A DNA stretch of 64,000 bases from Culex pipiens pallens (lineage: Eukaryota > Arthropoda > Insecta > Diptera > Culicidae): NCBI RefSeq assembly GCF_016801865.2, contig NC_068939.1, forward strand, positions 46,875,125 through 46,939,124. The letters run 5' to 3'. The notes beneath the pieces are model-generated. The model searched no databases. It saw nothing but the letters and a program-made list of their open reading frames with translations, and was not told the origin of the DNA. Below, piece by piece: positions 36,197-47,162 of the stretch; within the stretch, counting starts at the first letter, position 1, and every line of letters begins with the position of its first letter. The translations under genes were made by a program, and so were the position numbers.

Positions 36197-36230
36197 GAAT
36201 TCGCGATCGAGCCCGCAATCACTATATAAA
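36190..36230 (-). promoter_or_regulatory. Core promoter: TATA box and TCAGTCT initiator
   Basis: On the minus strand TATATAG (36228 to 36222) is followed, 32 bases after its first T, by the A of TCAGTCT (36198 to 36192). This matches the arthropod initiator TCAGTY at the canonical TATA distance. The transcript would start at 36196 and run leftward into the signal-peptide exon. No convincing downstream promoter element is visible. Confidence 0.6.
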
Positions 36231-36420
36231 ACCTTTCTCTCTACCTGGCAACTTCGGTTCGGATCGGCGGGGTCTCAGCGATCGATCGCGGGCTTCTCCA
36301 TGCGCGCGTGTTACCCGCGATCGGCGGGCTCGGCGGCGGCGGTTCTCCGATGTAACGCAGTGAATGGAAAGAGAGGCGGAGAGGAAGAGAGAGAATGATG
36401 GAGAGAGTGCATCGCGCTCT
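36231..36420. promoter_or_regulatory. GC-rich, GAGA-rich region upstream of the promoter
   Basis: Immediately upstream (minus strand) of the TATA box lie CGATCG clusters (36270-36330), a CGGCGG run near 36335, and GAGAGA-type runs from 36365 to 36405. GAGA runs are typical binding sites for GAGA factor in insect promoters. The function is inferred from position and motif only. Confidence 0.4.
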
Positions 36421-38666
36421 ATGATTTCAAATTAGTCAATTTCATGAAATCTTCTATTAATTAATTTCGATAAAATTGACAAGATTAAAATCAAGCATTT
36501 TTATTTATATCGCATATTTTACACTAATGATAAGTCTACATTTCCTATGTCAAAAGATGAATTACTGTTGAATCTGTATCTTGAGAAGGGATTTTCTGAT
36601 CGATCTGGTGTCTTCGGCAGAACGTAGGTTATCATTGGGACTTTTAAAAACAAATAGAAGCCCTTAGCGTAGTCAGAATTCCGTAAGTTTGTTTTCATCG
36701 AAATAAACACAATAATAGTTTTGAAACAACCTGTAAAAAAAATTGAATCTGCAATATTGTTCAAGGTCACTAGTTACAGACATCAACGACAAAATAAAAT
36801 AAAAAATCTAAAATGTAACTTTTTTTATTCTTTTTTTCGCAGGATCTGGATAACTCGAACCGACCCCCCGTCACGAGATATTCCCCAACAGAGTTTAACG
36901 CACATCGCATTTATAAAAAAATACATTTTCAGGGGAAACAAGCATCTTTTTCGCAAATTTGAGAAATCAGAAAAAAATATTTTTGGTTAAAAAACTAAAG
37001 TATTGTCAAAAAAAAAAATTGAAAGCGCAAACAAAATTTTCAATTGAAAACGATCCTATACATTTTGTTGATAACCTGCAAAGTTATCAAGCTATAGGCA
37101 TTTTAGGGGGAATTGTCGAAAATGAACAGTTTTCTTTAATTTAAAAATAATTCAAGGACGAAGAGCACTAAATACTTTCGAAATTTTGAGAACATTTCTT
37201 TTAATTTTCCATTTTGGACTTCGTTGATCGGATTGCTGGTTGATTCAGCCTAAATTTTGTGAAAAATGAGTTTTATTTTTTTAAATATTATCTCATTAAC
37301 CCTGCTACTTGCGATGTATTGGAAACTATTGGTTCGATTTTTAATGCTAAAAAGAAAAATTGTGTGAAATTTTTTACTTTTTCAATTAAAAACATTTCGG
37401 TTTATTGAAAATGTAGCCCAACATTTTAATCTGTAAAAAAAAGTGTTTCAGCCCTTTCAAAAAGTTATTCTGGATATTCAAATTTCCAAATTCTTTTTAT
37501 TGAAAAGAGCTAAAATTTTCACAAAAATAACGTTAAAAATCGAACCATCAAATTTCGAGATATCGCTAATCAAAAAAAGAGCTAATTTCAAGGCTAATTA
37601 GATAACACCGATAATTTGTTTTTCAAATAAATTAAACTAATTTGATGACACTGAGAAAAACTCATTTTTCAAAAAATATAAACTAATTTGATGACACTGA
37701 GAAAAACTCATTTTTCACATTTATTTTTATTTTTTGAGCTGGCTGCAACAAGCGAAGCTTAAATTTTTTCGGAAAAATTCACCTTTATAAAAAAAGAGAT
37801 GATCATTTTGATTTTTAAATTTCATTGTACATCTAAAACTTATTTTGCACCATCCTAGTGCAAAATATGCACTTTAAGTCCCCTAAAACAATAAAAAATC
37901 GAAAAATATGTAAATTCAACTTCAGTTTGAATCAAAAATTACAAATTAAAAACTTCGGATAAATGCGAAATTATAGAGAACTACTCTGTGTTAGCTCTCC
38001 GCTTTTGAATGCAAACTGGTGCATAAAAATGGGCATGTGCTTTTTTCAAAATATTTGAGTTAAACACTTGCACTTTTATACCCTAAGTCACCAATAAGTC
38101 CAAATGCAAATTTTTGATTTGTTTGTTTCAAGAGCCTTGAATTTGTTCTTAAGGGTGCACAGCAACCAAGGAAGTTGTTGCCTTCTTATTCCAAAATTGT
38201 CAAATTTACAAACCTAATCCTGCAATAATCTGATTGCAAAAAAAGTCGAACTTGTAGTAAATAATGTTGTTGACAGTACTTTAGGGGATGCATAAAAAAA
38301 TAATTCGATAGATGCCGTAGTTTGGAAGATACTAAAATGTCTGTAACAAAAATCTTGGCAAAAGCCCTGGTCGATGTGCACCGTTAACAAAACTTTTCTC
38401 TAAAACTTAGGCCTGAATTGCTAAGTTCAAAAAACTTATTTGTGTGTTTTCTCTGAAGCCGGTGTTTTGAACTGAATAGCTTGGGTTGACATGCTTAACA
38501 ACGTTCTAAAATTGAAATATTAATGATTTTTTTTTCTAATAACCTCTAATCATGCATCACCCTAATTTTCAATCATGTCATCTCCCATGTTGTGCTACAT
38601 TTTTGTTTTAATGTTTTTATTGAAAATAAAGAAACTGTTTTTGATTTTGAATTGGGTGTTTATAAT
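36421..38666. other. AT-rich DNA with worn repeat fragments
   Basis: Bases about 36570-36640 retain a TCTGGTGTCTTCGGCAGAA-type fragment of the dispersed repeat seen at 9678. A 46-bp tandem duplication lies at 37633-37717. Bases 37200-37800 have the GAGATATCG-type motifs common in decayed mosquito repeats. No gene is seen. Confidence 0.45.
37633..37717 (+). repeat. 46-bp tandem duplication
   Basis: The block TAAACTAATTTGATGACACT and its continuation GAGAAAAACTCATTTTTCA occurs twice with a 46-bp period and no visible differences over about 39 bp. This indicates a recent local duplication. Confidence 0.8.
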
Positions 38667-38916
38667 GGTCCTGCCCGTGTGGATCAATCGGACCGCGCAC
38701 TGGACTCACAATCCGGAGGTCGCTGGTTCGAATCCCGCGGCGAGCGCTCTAAAATTCTTTGTGTAAATATGGGTATTCGGCGCCGTCGCTCCGTGCCATA
38801 CTTTCATACACCTAGGAGCCCAGGGCGGCGAAGTCCTTGTAGTTAAAAAGGAAGACACTAGTGGTTGGTACTAGCAATGGTGGCCGACAGCTATAAAGTC
38901 AACTTCGTTTCGTTTC
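38667..38916 (+). mobile_element. tRNA-derived SINE, 250 bp, 9-bp target duplication
   Basis: The head has an A box (TGGATCAATCGG, 38680-38691), an anticodon-like 5-bp stem with loop CTCACAA (38705-38711, anticodon CAC) and a perfect B box GGTTCGAATCC (38725-38735). A non-tRNA body follows, and the 3' end is a short TTCG/TTTCG repeat. GTTTATAAT flanks both sides (38658-38666 and 38917-38925). The B box and A box could still drive Pol III transcription. The body matches the SINE at 19691-19957. Movement would depend on a LINE reverse transcriptase supplied in trans. Confidence 0.9.
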
Positions 38917-38925
38917 GTTTATAAT

Positions 38926-41186
38926 ATTTTTGTCACAACTTTTTAAAAATACAAAAAGTACATTTGAAAAATTAATAAATTGGATGATTGAATTTGACTT
39001 ATTTTTATCAAATTTTATGGCTAGATTTTTAAACAATAACATTTTGAAGTTTTTGTCATCTTGATATTTTTTTTGCTGTCCACTTTGAAATTTTGAAATC
39101 TAAAGAGTCTTTATTTGTTTGTTTTAAGCTAATGATTCGAGAAATGTTTTTCGTCTGGTTGTGAATTAATAAAAAAATCTGAAGGTTATAAAAAAATTAC
39201 CAGTTATCAACATTTAAAATTAAAACAATAGTCTACAAAAAATTCCGATACCATCACCATTTCAAACTGCAAATAATTGGAAAAAACCGTTATTATCGAA
39301 TATCCAAAACAGAAAGAGGTCGAAACACCCTCCCATCACAAGATATCAAAAATGGACCTTGGATTTGTGATTCAAGACTAAAATTACCTCTGAAGACAAA
39401 GCTACTAGCAAACCGAAATAGGGTCGGGTACGGGTAAAATATCGTTAAGTCCAAACAAATGTTGTATTTTTATCTTTTCACTTTTAGGATTTTTTTTATT
39501 GGGGGAATAAATGATACAAAATCAGAACGAATAAAAATAATTGACCTGAATAGATAATTTAATTAATAATCCTAATCGCCACTAATCGGAAGCGTTACGA
39601 TTTGTGCGCTCCCCAACGCAACACAACCTTCCCCAAAGAGAGTAGAGCACGATCGGTGAGCCCCAACCGCTCTCTTTTTCTTTAGTGCTCCAACTAGCTT
39701 TCGTTACGCAGCGTTACGAAAATCGCCAGCTCACGTGCTCGCTCTCTCATTGCTCTAGCTCTCAACGGCGTCGCTCGCAAACTCCAACTTTAGGGCCCGG
39801 CCCCAAGTGGGGCACTCGACCAGTGACCCCTACCTCCGCAAGTATTGCTCCGGCGAGACTTGGAGACCTCGTCGGCGGCAGGTACCGTATTGTTGTAGCT
39901 CTCTCACGAACGAGATCGAAAGTGAACTGTTTTATTGGAGCGCGCGTGTTCTCTCTCTGCTCACATTTCGCGTGCCAGGTGTTGGCGGTGGCGGCGGCGG
40001 TTGAGGGCTTGATCTTGTGGGGCTTGTTTGCTTTGGAGCAGGATCGAAGGGGAGGGAGGGAGGAGGCAAGGGGCTGTTTCAATGGAGTAGTTTAGAGCTG
40101 TCGGATGACGATCGAATGGTGGTTGTGGTGTTCAGGTGCAGCATTAACAGTGGTAGACAATGAGAGAACACCCCTGCCGGCGCTGGTTTCTCGTACGTTA
40201 CCCGCGACGCGCGCTCAAAGTCGCGTGAAGCTTTGTCGAGCGCGAGACCCGAGCGGTGGAAGATGGTAAAAAGTGGTTAGGAATTGTTGTTGATACTTTG
40301 GAATATATTATATTCAAAAATGTTGATGTAGTCCAGACTCGACTATTTTTTTTTCGTCGTCCTAGTTTTGATGGTCATATGTCTTCTAAACTACTTTAAA
40401 TTGATTTAGAATTTTTAAATCCGGTGATGAAATATTGAGAAAATGCATTTTGTGAATTGACAATAACCATTCAAATTTAAATAAAATGGGGTCGTAAAAA
40501 TTGAATTCGATGTTTAGTAAGAAAATATTAAAATAGGAAAACCTTTTTTTCATGATTAGTTTATCCGAAGGTTTGTTTTAGACTTCGGATGATCGAATCT
40601 GAAAAAAACTTCGGATAATCGATTCTAGTATCACTACTCTGTAAACTATGCGAAAAAATAAAATTTGGTCATTAAAATCAATGACTCTTTCAACTAAACC
40701 AATATGAGCTTGACATTTCGATCAAGTTGGTATCGAATACTGATGAGCTACATATTTCGAAAAATAATGCCAAAATAAGTTTACAGTCAGCCTTTTTACA
40801 CGCAGCTGGATAACTACTTTTTTTACTGTGAGTAAAACAAATGTTCATGGGTTGAGTTGAAATTTCTAATATTGAATTTGGGAGTGTCAAATTGCAAATT
40901 GCAATGAAGAAAAGTGTGCAAATCAATGGTTTTCGTCGAATTGACTGTTACGATGATTACGATGATAGCATTACCCAGTCAAAGTCTAAGGACATAAACT
41001 TTAAAGTTAAATTTTTTTTGAGTCTATATTTTTTACTCAAATCATCTCAATATAAGATAAAATTTATAAAATTAACAATTGTGTTTAAAAATCTTCAGAA
41101 CTACTTTTTCTCTCAAAAATAGCGATTTTCCGTTTTAAGTGTGAATGAAAGGCTTCACATCAATTTTACTGAATCGATCTTGTTTT
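38926..41186. other. Non-coding DNA with a GC- and GAGA-rich island
   Basis: Bases 39590-40270 form an island of higher GC with many CpG, several GAGAG / CTCTC runs (39635-39770, 39940, 40160), GTTACG repeats, and open frames on both strands that I do not recognise as proteins. It could be a promoter or other regulatory region, but no TATA-initiator pair is clear. The flanks are AT-rich. Confidence 0.4.
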
Positions 41187-41918
41187 GCCTTCCTCACCTC
41201 AATGAGGAAAGGCTATAAAATCACTCGAAAAATGAACTTCTTTATTCGACCTCGTAGACCCACCTTCACGTATACCTATCGACTTAGAATCAAATTCTGA
41301 ACAAATGTCTGTGCGTGTGTATGTCTGTAAGTCCGTGCACCGAAAAATATGCACACGATTATCTGTGAACTGGCTGAAACGATTTGGATCGTTTTGGTAT
41401 CATTTGATCCGTCTTGGGGTCCCACAAGACCCTAGTTAATATTATGAAGTTTAGAAAAGTACTTCAAAAGTTATGCTTAAAAAACGATTTCAGCTAAACT
41501 TTGAAAGATTGTAAAAAGGGTGGTTTTTGTAAGAAAACCCGTCATGCTATACATTTTTAGAAAGGTATTTAAAAGACCTTTCCAACGAGTCCAAAACATT
41601 GAAAATCTGACAACCCTATCAAAAGTTATAACCACTTAAGTGTTATTTATACACTTTTTAGAGGCCGGATCTCACATATTTTGATAAAAACGTTGTCCGG
41701 ATCTACCATGCGACCTATCGTTGGATGGATAATCAAGAGATCTTTCAAAAGAGTACAAAAGATTGAAAATCTGACAACCCTATCAAAAGTTATAAGTACT
41801 TTAGTGTTTTTAATACACTTTTTTGAGGCCGGATCTCAGATATTTTGATAAAAATAAGTGTTATTTATTCACTTTTTTGAGGCTGTATAGTGTATTTACT
41901 TTATGAATGTGAGGAAGG
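41187..41918 (+). mobile_element. CCTTCCTCAC-TIR element, copy 1
   Basis: It starts GCCTTCCTCAC and ends GTGAGGAAGG. Internal landmarks are GAGGAAAGGCTATAAAATC, GACCTCGTAGACCCACC, GTCTTGGGGTCCCA, a TGTGCGTGTGTATGTCTG stretch, and three tandem-like blocks each containing CTGACAACCCTATCAAAAGTT and GAGGCCGGATCTCA. It is related along its length to 55871-56834. No transposase frame is present. Confidence 0.75.
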
Positions 41919-42246
41919 TTTTTGATTATAAAACCAAAAAAATACAATTTTAACACTGAGAGAAAAGCTCCTAATAATACCATAAGTTACGTCTTATGAA
42001 CGAGGTCCCAGCTGTGTCCATTGAGGCGCTCACGAAATTTATAATTAAGCTTATGAAAGCTTTATCAAAGCTTATGAGATCAGATCGAATCAGCGCATGC
42101 TTAACATAAGATTTTCCAATGCTGTTCGACCAATGCCATGTTGTTGTTTTTTTATAAGAACTTTCAACAAAGTTCATAAGATTTTCCTATGGATTTTATA
42201 GTTTGGTCATTCGCTATTTACAAATGTCAGCAGTGTGAAAATAGAT

Positions 42247-43302
42247 ATGGCGTCGGAAGAGCAAATCGTGTTGGACGAAGCTAGCCTTATTCCTTGAATT
42301 CGTCGTAAACAATTTGTGGGAAGTTGTTTCCGAGTGGAGGACCCGTAACGTAAGTTATTGCTTTTTTAATTTTTCATGGCAAAGTAAACTATTACTTCAT
42401 TACATCACGCAGAAAAATGTTTTGTAGAATCAGCCTGTACGAGGTTTGAATCAACAAAATTTTTGTTGAATATAATCAACGCCGATTTTGCGTTGAAACA
42501 AACCTTGATTTTCTCAATTCCACAAAAGTCTTTTCTTGTTTTGAAAAAGCTGCTTTGACGTTTAGCGTTGATTCAACAAAAATCATGATTTTCAAATCAT
42601 CAAAACATTTTGTTGATTCAAATATGCCTTATTTTTCTGCGTGATGAGTTAATTCTACAGGACCTTGACTTTAATTTCACAATCGAAGCCGATTCCGTAG
42701 ACTCGGTCCAGATCAATAGTAAAAGCGAAGCGACGAGCACATCCCAGAGCACCATTTCACCGATCGAGACGCCAGTTGGAGGCTCCGGTAAGGACGGCAC
42801 GGATCCTGTGGCCCCCGGCCAGAACGGACTCGCAAATTCTAACGTAAGTTCATAAATATATTTGTAATCAAACCAGAATTTAACATAAATTTAACTCCAC
42901 AAACCGGTCCGGTAGAATTTATCCCGATCCCGAGCCTCAGCAAGAATGACGCGACGATCTCTTCCCGGAAAACAATTCCACCGATCGAGACACCAGTTGG
43001 AGGTTTCGGCAAGTCCCAGAAGGCCGTTCTTTCGACCGCCAAAGGAACGGATGCTGTGGCCTCTGGCCAGAGCGGATTCGCGAATTCTAACGTAAGTTCA
43101 TATATTTGTAATCAAAACAGAATTTAACCTAAATTTCACTCCGCAGACCGGTCCGGTAGAATCGATCCCGAGCCTCCACGGAAGTTGTACGACGAACGCA
43201 ATTCTATCGATCGATAGACCAGTTGAAGGTTCCAGCAAAACCCTGACCGGTTCGGTCTTGGATCATTTCAGACCAAATATAGGGTTTTACCGATTGTACT
43301 GA
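42247..43302 (+). CDS. Four-exon reading frame in a transposon, exon-repeat protein (frameshifted)
   Basis: Exon 1 (42247-42349) starts MASEEQIVLDEASLI, then needs a one-base frameshift to continue as EFVVNNLWEVVSEWRTRN, ending in GTAAGT. Exon 2 (42661-42843) follows TTCTACAG and ends AACGTAAGT. Exon 3 (42903-43091) and exon 4 (43147-43302, ending TGA) follow 59- and 55-nt introns. All junctions are phase 0, and exons 2-4 are fully open. Exons 2, 3 and 4 encode related units (IETPVGG, GTDxVAxGQ, ANSN; TGPVExIP begins units 3 and 4). The first mini-intron ends in AA where the second ends in AG, so one acceptor is damaged. Total about 209 residues, Ser/Thr/Pro-rich after exon 1. I recognise no family. 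The frameshift and the lost acceptor suggest this copy is a pseudogene. Confidence 0.55.
42404..42645. mobile_element. 242-bp MITE within intron 1 of the transposon gene
   Basis: The 15-bp ends ATCACGCAGAAAAAT and ATTTTTCTGCGTGAT are perfect inverted repeats. Internal TTGATTCAACAAAA / TGAATCAACAAAAT motifs also occur in both orientations. It lies wholly inside the predicted intron 1, ending 13 bp before the AG acceptor at 42659-42660, so splicing signals are preserved. Confidence 0.75.
42844..43146 (+). repeat. Tandem duplication of an exon plus mini-intron (about 248 bp)
   Basis: The unit beginning GTAAGTTCATA and running through the intron, exon 3 and its donor is repeated from 43092. The two introns (TTGTAATCAAA, CAGAATTTAAC, CTAAATTT blocks) are nearly identical, while exons differ more in length. 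This places the duplication at the DNA level and relatively recently. Confidence 0.8.
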
Positions 43303-43626
43303 TTGGAATATTCCTAAGAATTGTTTACTTAAATACAAACAAAAAAGCAAAAGTAATACAAAACTTCTTACAAATATCATAAGATTGCTTTATGAAAATC
43401 ACGAGTAAAATTTACTAATTAACACTGATATCCATAATAAAATTATTGTTGAAGTCATAAAAATCTTCGTACCAATATCATAAGATAGCTCAATGGAAAT
43501 CTTAAGTGACGGCTTTGTCAAATTTCCCCTCCCAGACATAAGAATATCTTATGACATTCGAATAAAATCCTGATGTCGAATGGTCATAAGACGTTCTTAT
43601 GGATTTCACCAGTACTTTTTTCTGTG

Positions 43627-44133
43627 AAGGCATGCAAAATGAAAGATGCAGGGGGTTATGTTATTGTCATGACCTATATGACAAAGACAGATTCGGAAAA
43701 GTTCAGACGTCAAACGATCGAAACATGAATTTTAAGTCTTTCTATAAAAAAAAAAACAATTTTGTGATTTCTGTCAATCGACTCATTTGCGACTCATATA
43801 AAAATTCAATGTTCAATGAATGTTCGTATCCATCTGATTTGTAAATAAAAATTATTCCTTGAAAATCCCACTAAAAGCTGACTTACTTTGAATAAAAACG
43901 TGAAACATATATGAAAATTTAAAAGTTTCACTCGAAAACTTTTCAATTGTGAATTCCATTTTGCATTTTTTTAAGAAAAAAAAAATATATGTATTTGCGA
44001 TAGGGCCAAATATTGAATATTACGCAAATATTTTTGTCGAGAGATTAATCAAATTTCACAAATTATTCAAAATTCTACCATTAGTTGCTAAGGTATTGAC
44101 ATTAGAATATGTGAGAATATTTAGATAAAACTT
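43627..44133. other. AT-rich non-coding DNA
   Basis: No gene or repeat boundary is recognised. Confidence 0.4.
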
Positions 44134-44604
44134 AAGGGGTTACATAAATGCAAATCGGCAAAAATTTCAGATGTTGGTTTGAGCACACGCTTAAACTTTT
44201 TTTTTAAATCTGTTTTCAGGGCATTTAAATTTACATTTTCATCTATCAATAAAATAAATTTGAACACATTTGGTTGTATATTTGCCGAGATATAGCTATT
44301 TGAAGTTAACAGTTTCAAAAAACGGGTGCCACGATATCTCAACACTGCTTTGACCAAATCGGCTCAAAATTTTGGTGAAGTCTCTTTAAACCGGTCCCGT
44401 GTGCATGACGAAAGCCGATTTAAAAAAAGGTTATTTTAAAAAAAGATACAAATATTTTTGTGTTTTTCATATAAAAATTCGTCAGTTTTTGATTTCCGTA
44501 TTTAAAAAAAAAAAACAAAATTTCTAAATCGGGCTTCGTTATGCACACGCATAAATATTCGGAATTATGAAATATTTAGATTTTCTACATGTATGTAACC
44601 CCTT
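44134..44604. mobile_element. 471-bp MITE with AAGGGGTTACAT ends
   Basis: The 12-bp terminal repeats AAGGGGTTACAT and ATGTAACCCCTT are perfect. Sub-terminal homology includes AAATCGG(C/G) and GTGTGCAT(A/G)ACGAA blocks in inverted arrangement (44395-44410 against 44530-44555). No target duplication is clear. It has no coding capacity. Confidence 0.7.
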
Positions 44605-44929
44605 GAACAACTTCATTTTTTGTATCTTCTTCTTTTCTTTGCTGTATTTCAGCAACCACAGGTCCAACCTTCAACGTCTCTTAGGCAGTTTTATTTAAAA
44701 TTTTCTGAACATTTCATTATTTTCAGGAATGTACACTATTTTTTAACATCGAAAAACGGGAATCTTTCAGTAAAAATTAAATTTAATTGGCTATATCTTA
44801 AAACAGTGCACTTTATCAAGTAATCTGTATAGTATTTTTCGATTGCTAAATTTGATTTTACATTTAATACTGATGTCAACCAAATTTGTCACTGAAATTG
44901 TTTTTTTTTTTGCAAAAATTGCATCTTTG

Positions 44930-45250
44930 CAACAAATTTTTGTCCATACTTCTCTATGGCAAAGGTTGCTGTTTTTTGTCCCCTAAAACACATCTAAAAT
45001 ATGATCATAAGAATTAAAGGAAACTATTTTTTTTTGTGAAAAAGGGTTAACTTATAAATCGGCAAAAAAGCATTCGTGTACCTATTTTTTATGAACAGTC
45101 CTTATCACCTACAACTTTGCCCCTAAGACACCAAATCGATCATAAAATTCCTTCAGAAGCTACATTTTTCGAATATTTTCGTACCATTTGAGCCAAACAA
45201 AAAAAAAAAATGATCAAAATCGGCTTATTTCGTGAAGAATCCCTCACATC
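44930..45250 (-). repeat. Dispersed repeat family, diverged copy E
   Basis: TGTCCCCTAAAACACAT, CACCTACAACTTTGCC and GACACCAAATCGATCA landmarks show a worn copy in the same orientation as 28030-28475. Confidence 0.5.
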
Positions 45251-46424
45251 ATAAGCGTTTCTGCATGGATTACCTCCAAATTTGTAAGGATTCTAGCATA
45301 TGGGAACCAATTTTGCCTTCTTTGGACTTCAAAAATTGATTGAAAGTGTTAAGTTTAAATAAAATGATACAAAAAATCACTTTTCACAGTTCAAAATCTT
45401 TAAAAATACACCAGCCTAAAAAATCCTTGATCAAAGGTGTCACCTTGGCTAAATTTTCTAACCGATAAAACAACGCTACACTGATCAAGTGTTTATGGCC
45501 AGCAATCGAATCTGATTGTTTTTAATAACCCTTTTCCACCTGATTTCATCTTTGTTAAGCCATGCATTGACAGCAAGCAACATCATAGGAGGGAGGAAGG
45601 CGCTGGAGGAAACGTCCAAAAATGGTTAATTATGTGACTTATTAGCCGTGATTTTATTGATCTCAAGTCTCCGCCACGCAAGGAGTACGGTTTTACCTTC
45701 TCCACCACGGCGATGCCGGTTCTGGATGACCTTCAAATGTGACCATAAAAAGCCCACCTGTCACTAAAGAAGAAAAAAATGAAACAGCCGGTTGTCGTTC
45801 CCAACGGCGCTAATTTGGCACTTGAATGTCCTGTTCCGACTCGCCAGATTGGTTTACAACTCTTCAACAAATAAAACACACAAAAAAGCAGCTTCTGTGC
45901 CGCCATCTGTGTTTGGGGCCTGTTGGCGATACGCGGAGATTAGATTTGAAAGGTGCCATAACGGACCTCGGTTGACATTTCCCAGAATCTACCTTGGCGC
46001 GATGCCACACCCCAGATCCGACCTTGCCTGATGCCGGTGACGTTGGCGGTAATGTCGGGCCGGGCGAGTTTGGCCCTCGAGGTCTAAACTGTCGACAACA
46101 GACAACAGCGTCGGATTCGTGAAGAGGGAAGTCTAGGGTTACCATATAGGTTAAATATGATTAAAAAATACTAATATTCTAGAATTGATGGCAACAGTTA
46201 CAAAAAGAGAAGAAAGCAGTTCCTAAGTTGTTTCTAATATTTTGAAAGAATGGAAACCCTAGAACTTGCCTGATGTTTGTGCCTAGATATTAAAGATAGA
46301 TCATTAGAATGTGTTTATAAGCCGAGTTCTCCTCCACACCACGGTAAAGTACCTCCTTAAACTCCGACGTCATCACCAAGATCTACTGATCATTCATTCA
46401 TCATCAACCAATCTGGTACATTAA
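45251..46424. other. Non-coding DNA
   Basis: Bases 45640-46140 are of balanced composition with overlapping open frames of about 80-95 codons on opposite strands, neither recognisable. The rest is AT-rich. Confidence 0.4.
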
Positions 46425-47158
46425 CACTCAAACGCTCGGGTAGTCATTTGACCCCTATTTTTTTTTCTTAAAAATCTCATAACTTTTGTAAGAATTTACC
46501 AATTTGGATGCTTCCGGTTGCCAAAGATCCAGATTTGTCTATATTTTTAACCGTCGGATGGGGGACAAATATGTTCCACTTTTGCCGGAGATATTCCGGA
46601 TTCCGTTGGGGTACCTCGGCCCTCCTATTTGGGGTTTTGGTCAAAAGAACAAAAACTAGTTCACAGAACAATGCCGGAAATGATGCAAAACTTAAAGGCA
46701 TCATTCTAATACATCATCCTGCATAGATACATGACATGGTCAAGACCTTCGGGCACCGGAACAGGATCCAACCGGAAACGGTTCACTGAGCTGATGTCGA
46801 TTGGTACCCAAATGGAACCGGTTCCGGTGCCCAGTAGGACTTAACCTTGTCAATTATTTTTGTTGGATGATGTATTAGAATGATGCCTTGAAGTTTTGCA
46901 TAATTTCCGGCATTGTTCCGTGAAATGGTTTTTGTTCTATTGACCGAAACCCCAAATAGGAGGGCCAAGGTACCCCAACGGAATCCGGAATATCTCCGGT
47001 AAAATTGGACCATATTTGTCCCCCATCCGACGGTTAAAAATATAGACAAATCTGGATCTTTTGCAACCGGAAGCATCCAAATTGGTCGATTCTAACAAAA
47101 GTTATGAGATTTTTAAGAAAAAAAATAGGGGTCAAATGACTACCCGAGCGTTTGAGTG
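46425..47158. mobile_element. 734-bp foldback element with TTAA target duplication
   Basis: The ends CACTCAAACGCTCGGGTAGT and its inverted copy are perfect for at least 20 bp, and the arms pair for about 290 bp each, including GATATTCCGGATTCCGTTGG, the GGGGTACC block and CAGATTTGTCTATATTTTTA. TTAA lies directly outside both ends (46421-46424 and 47159-47162). A TTAA target is typical of piggyBac-type transposition. The central approximately 140 bp contains GGCACCGGAACAGG / CCGGTTCCGGTGCCC, itself inverted. Long hairpin transcripts are possible. No transposase is encoded. Confidence 0.88.
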
Positions 47159-47162
47159 TTAA

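Larger units (their letters stand above)
41954..43626 (+). mobile_element. 1.67-kb TIR element carrying an intron-containing reading frame
   Basis: The left end CACTGAGAGAAAAGCTCC and the right end (read inward CACAGAAAAAAGTACTGG) align as imperfect terminal inverted repeats that continue through CCATAAG and ACGTCTTATGA. Each subterminal region holds six CATAAG or CTTATG motifs (left 41980-42180, right 43377-43600). This symmetrical array is what transposase binding sites often look like. Between them lies a four-exon reading frame (42247-43302). No clear target duplication is seen. The element may be a non-autonomous transposon that acquired a gene fragment, or the accessory-gene half of an undescribed autonomous family. 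Confidence 0.7.

Noticed and set aside
38680..38735. A valine tRNA gene
   Set aside because: The A box, anticodon stem and B box are tRNA-like, but there is no matching acceptor stem, the sequence continues into a SINE body, and target duplications flank the 250-bp unit.
46477..47076. Two similar 75-97-codon frames on opposite strands suggesting a duplicated gene
   Set aside because: They are the same sequence read from the two arms of the TTAA-flanked foldback element.
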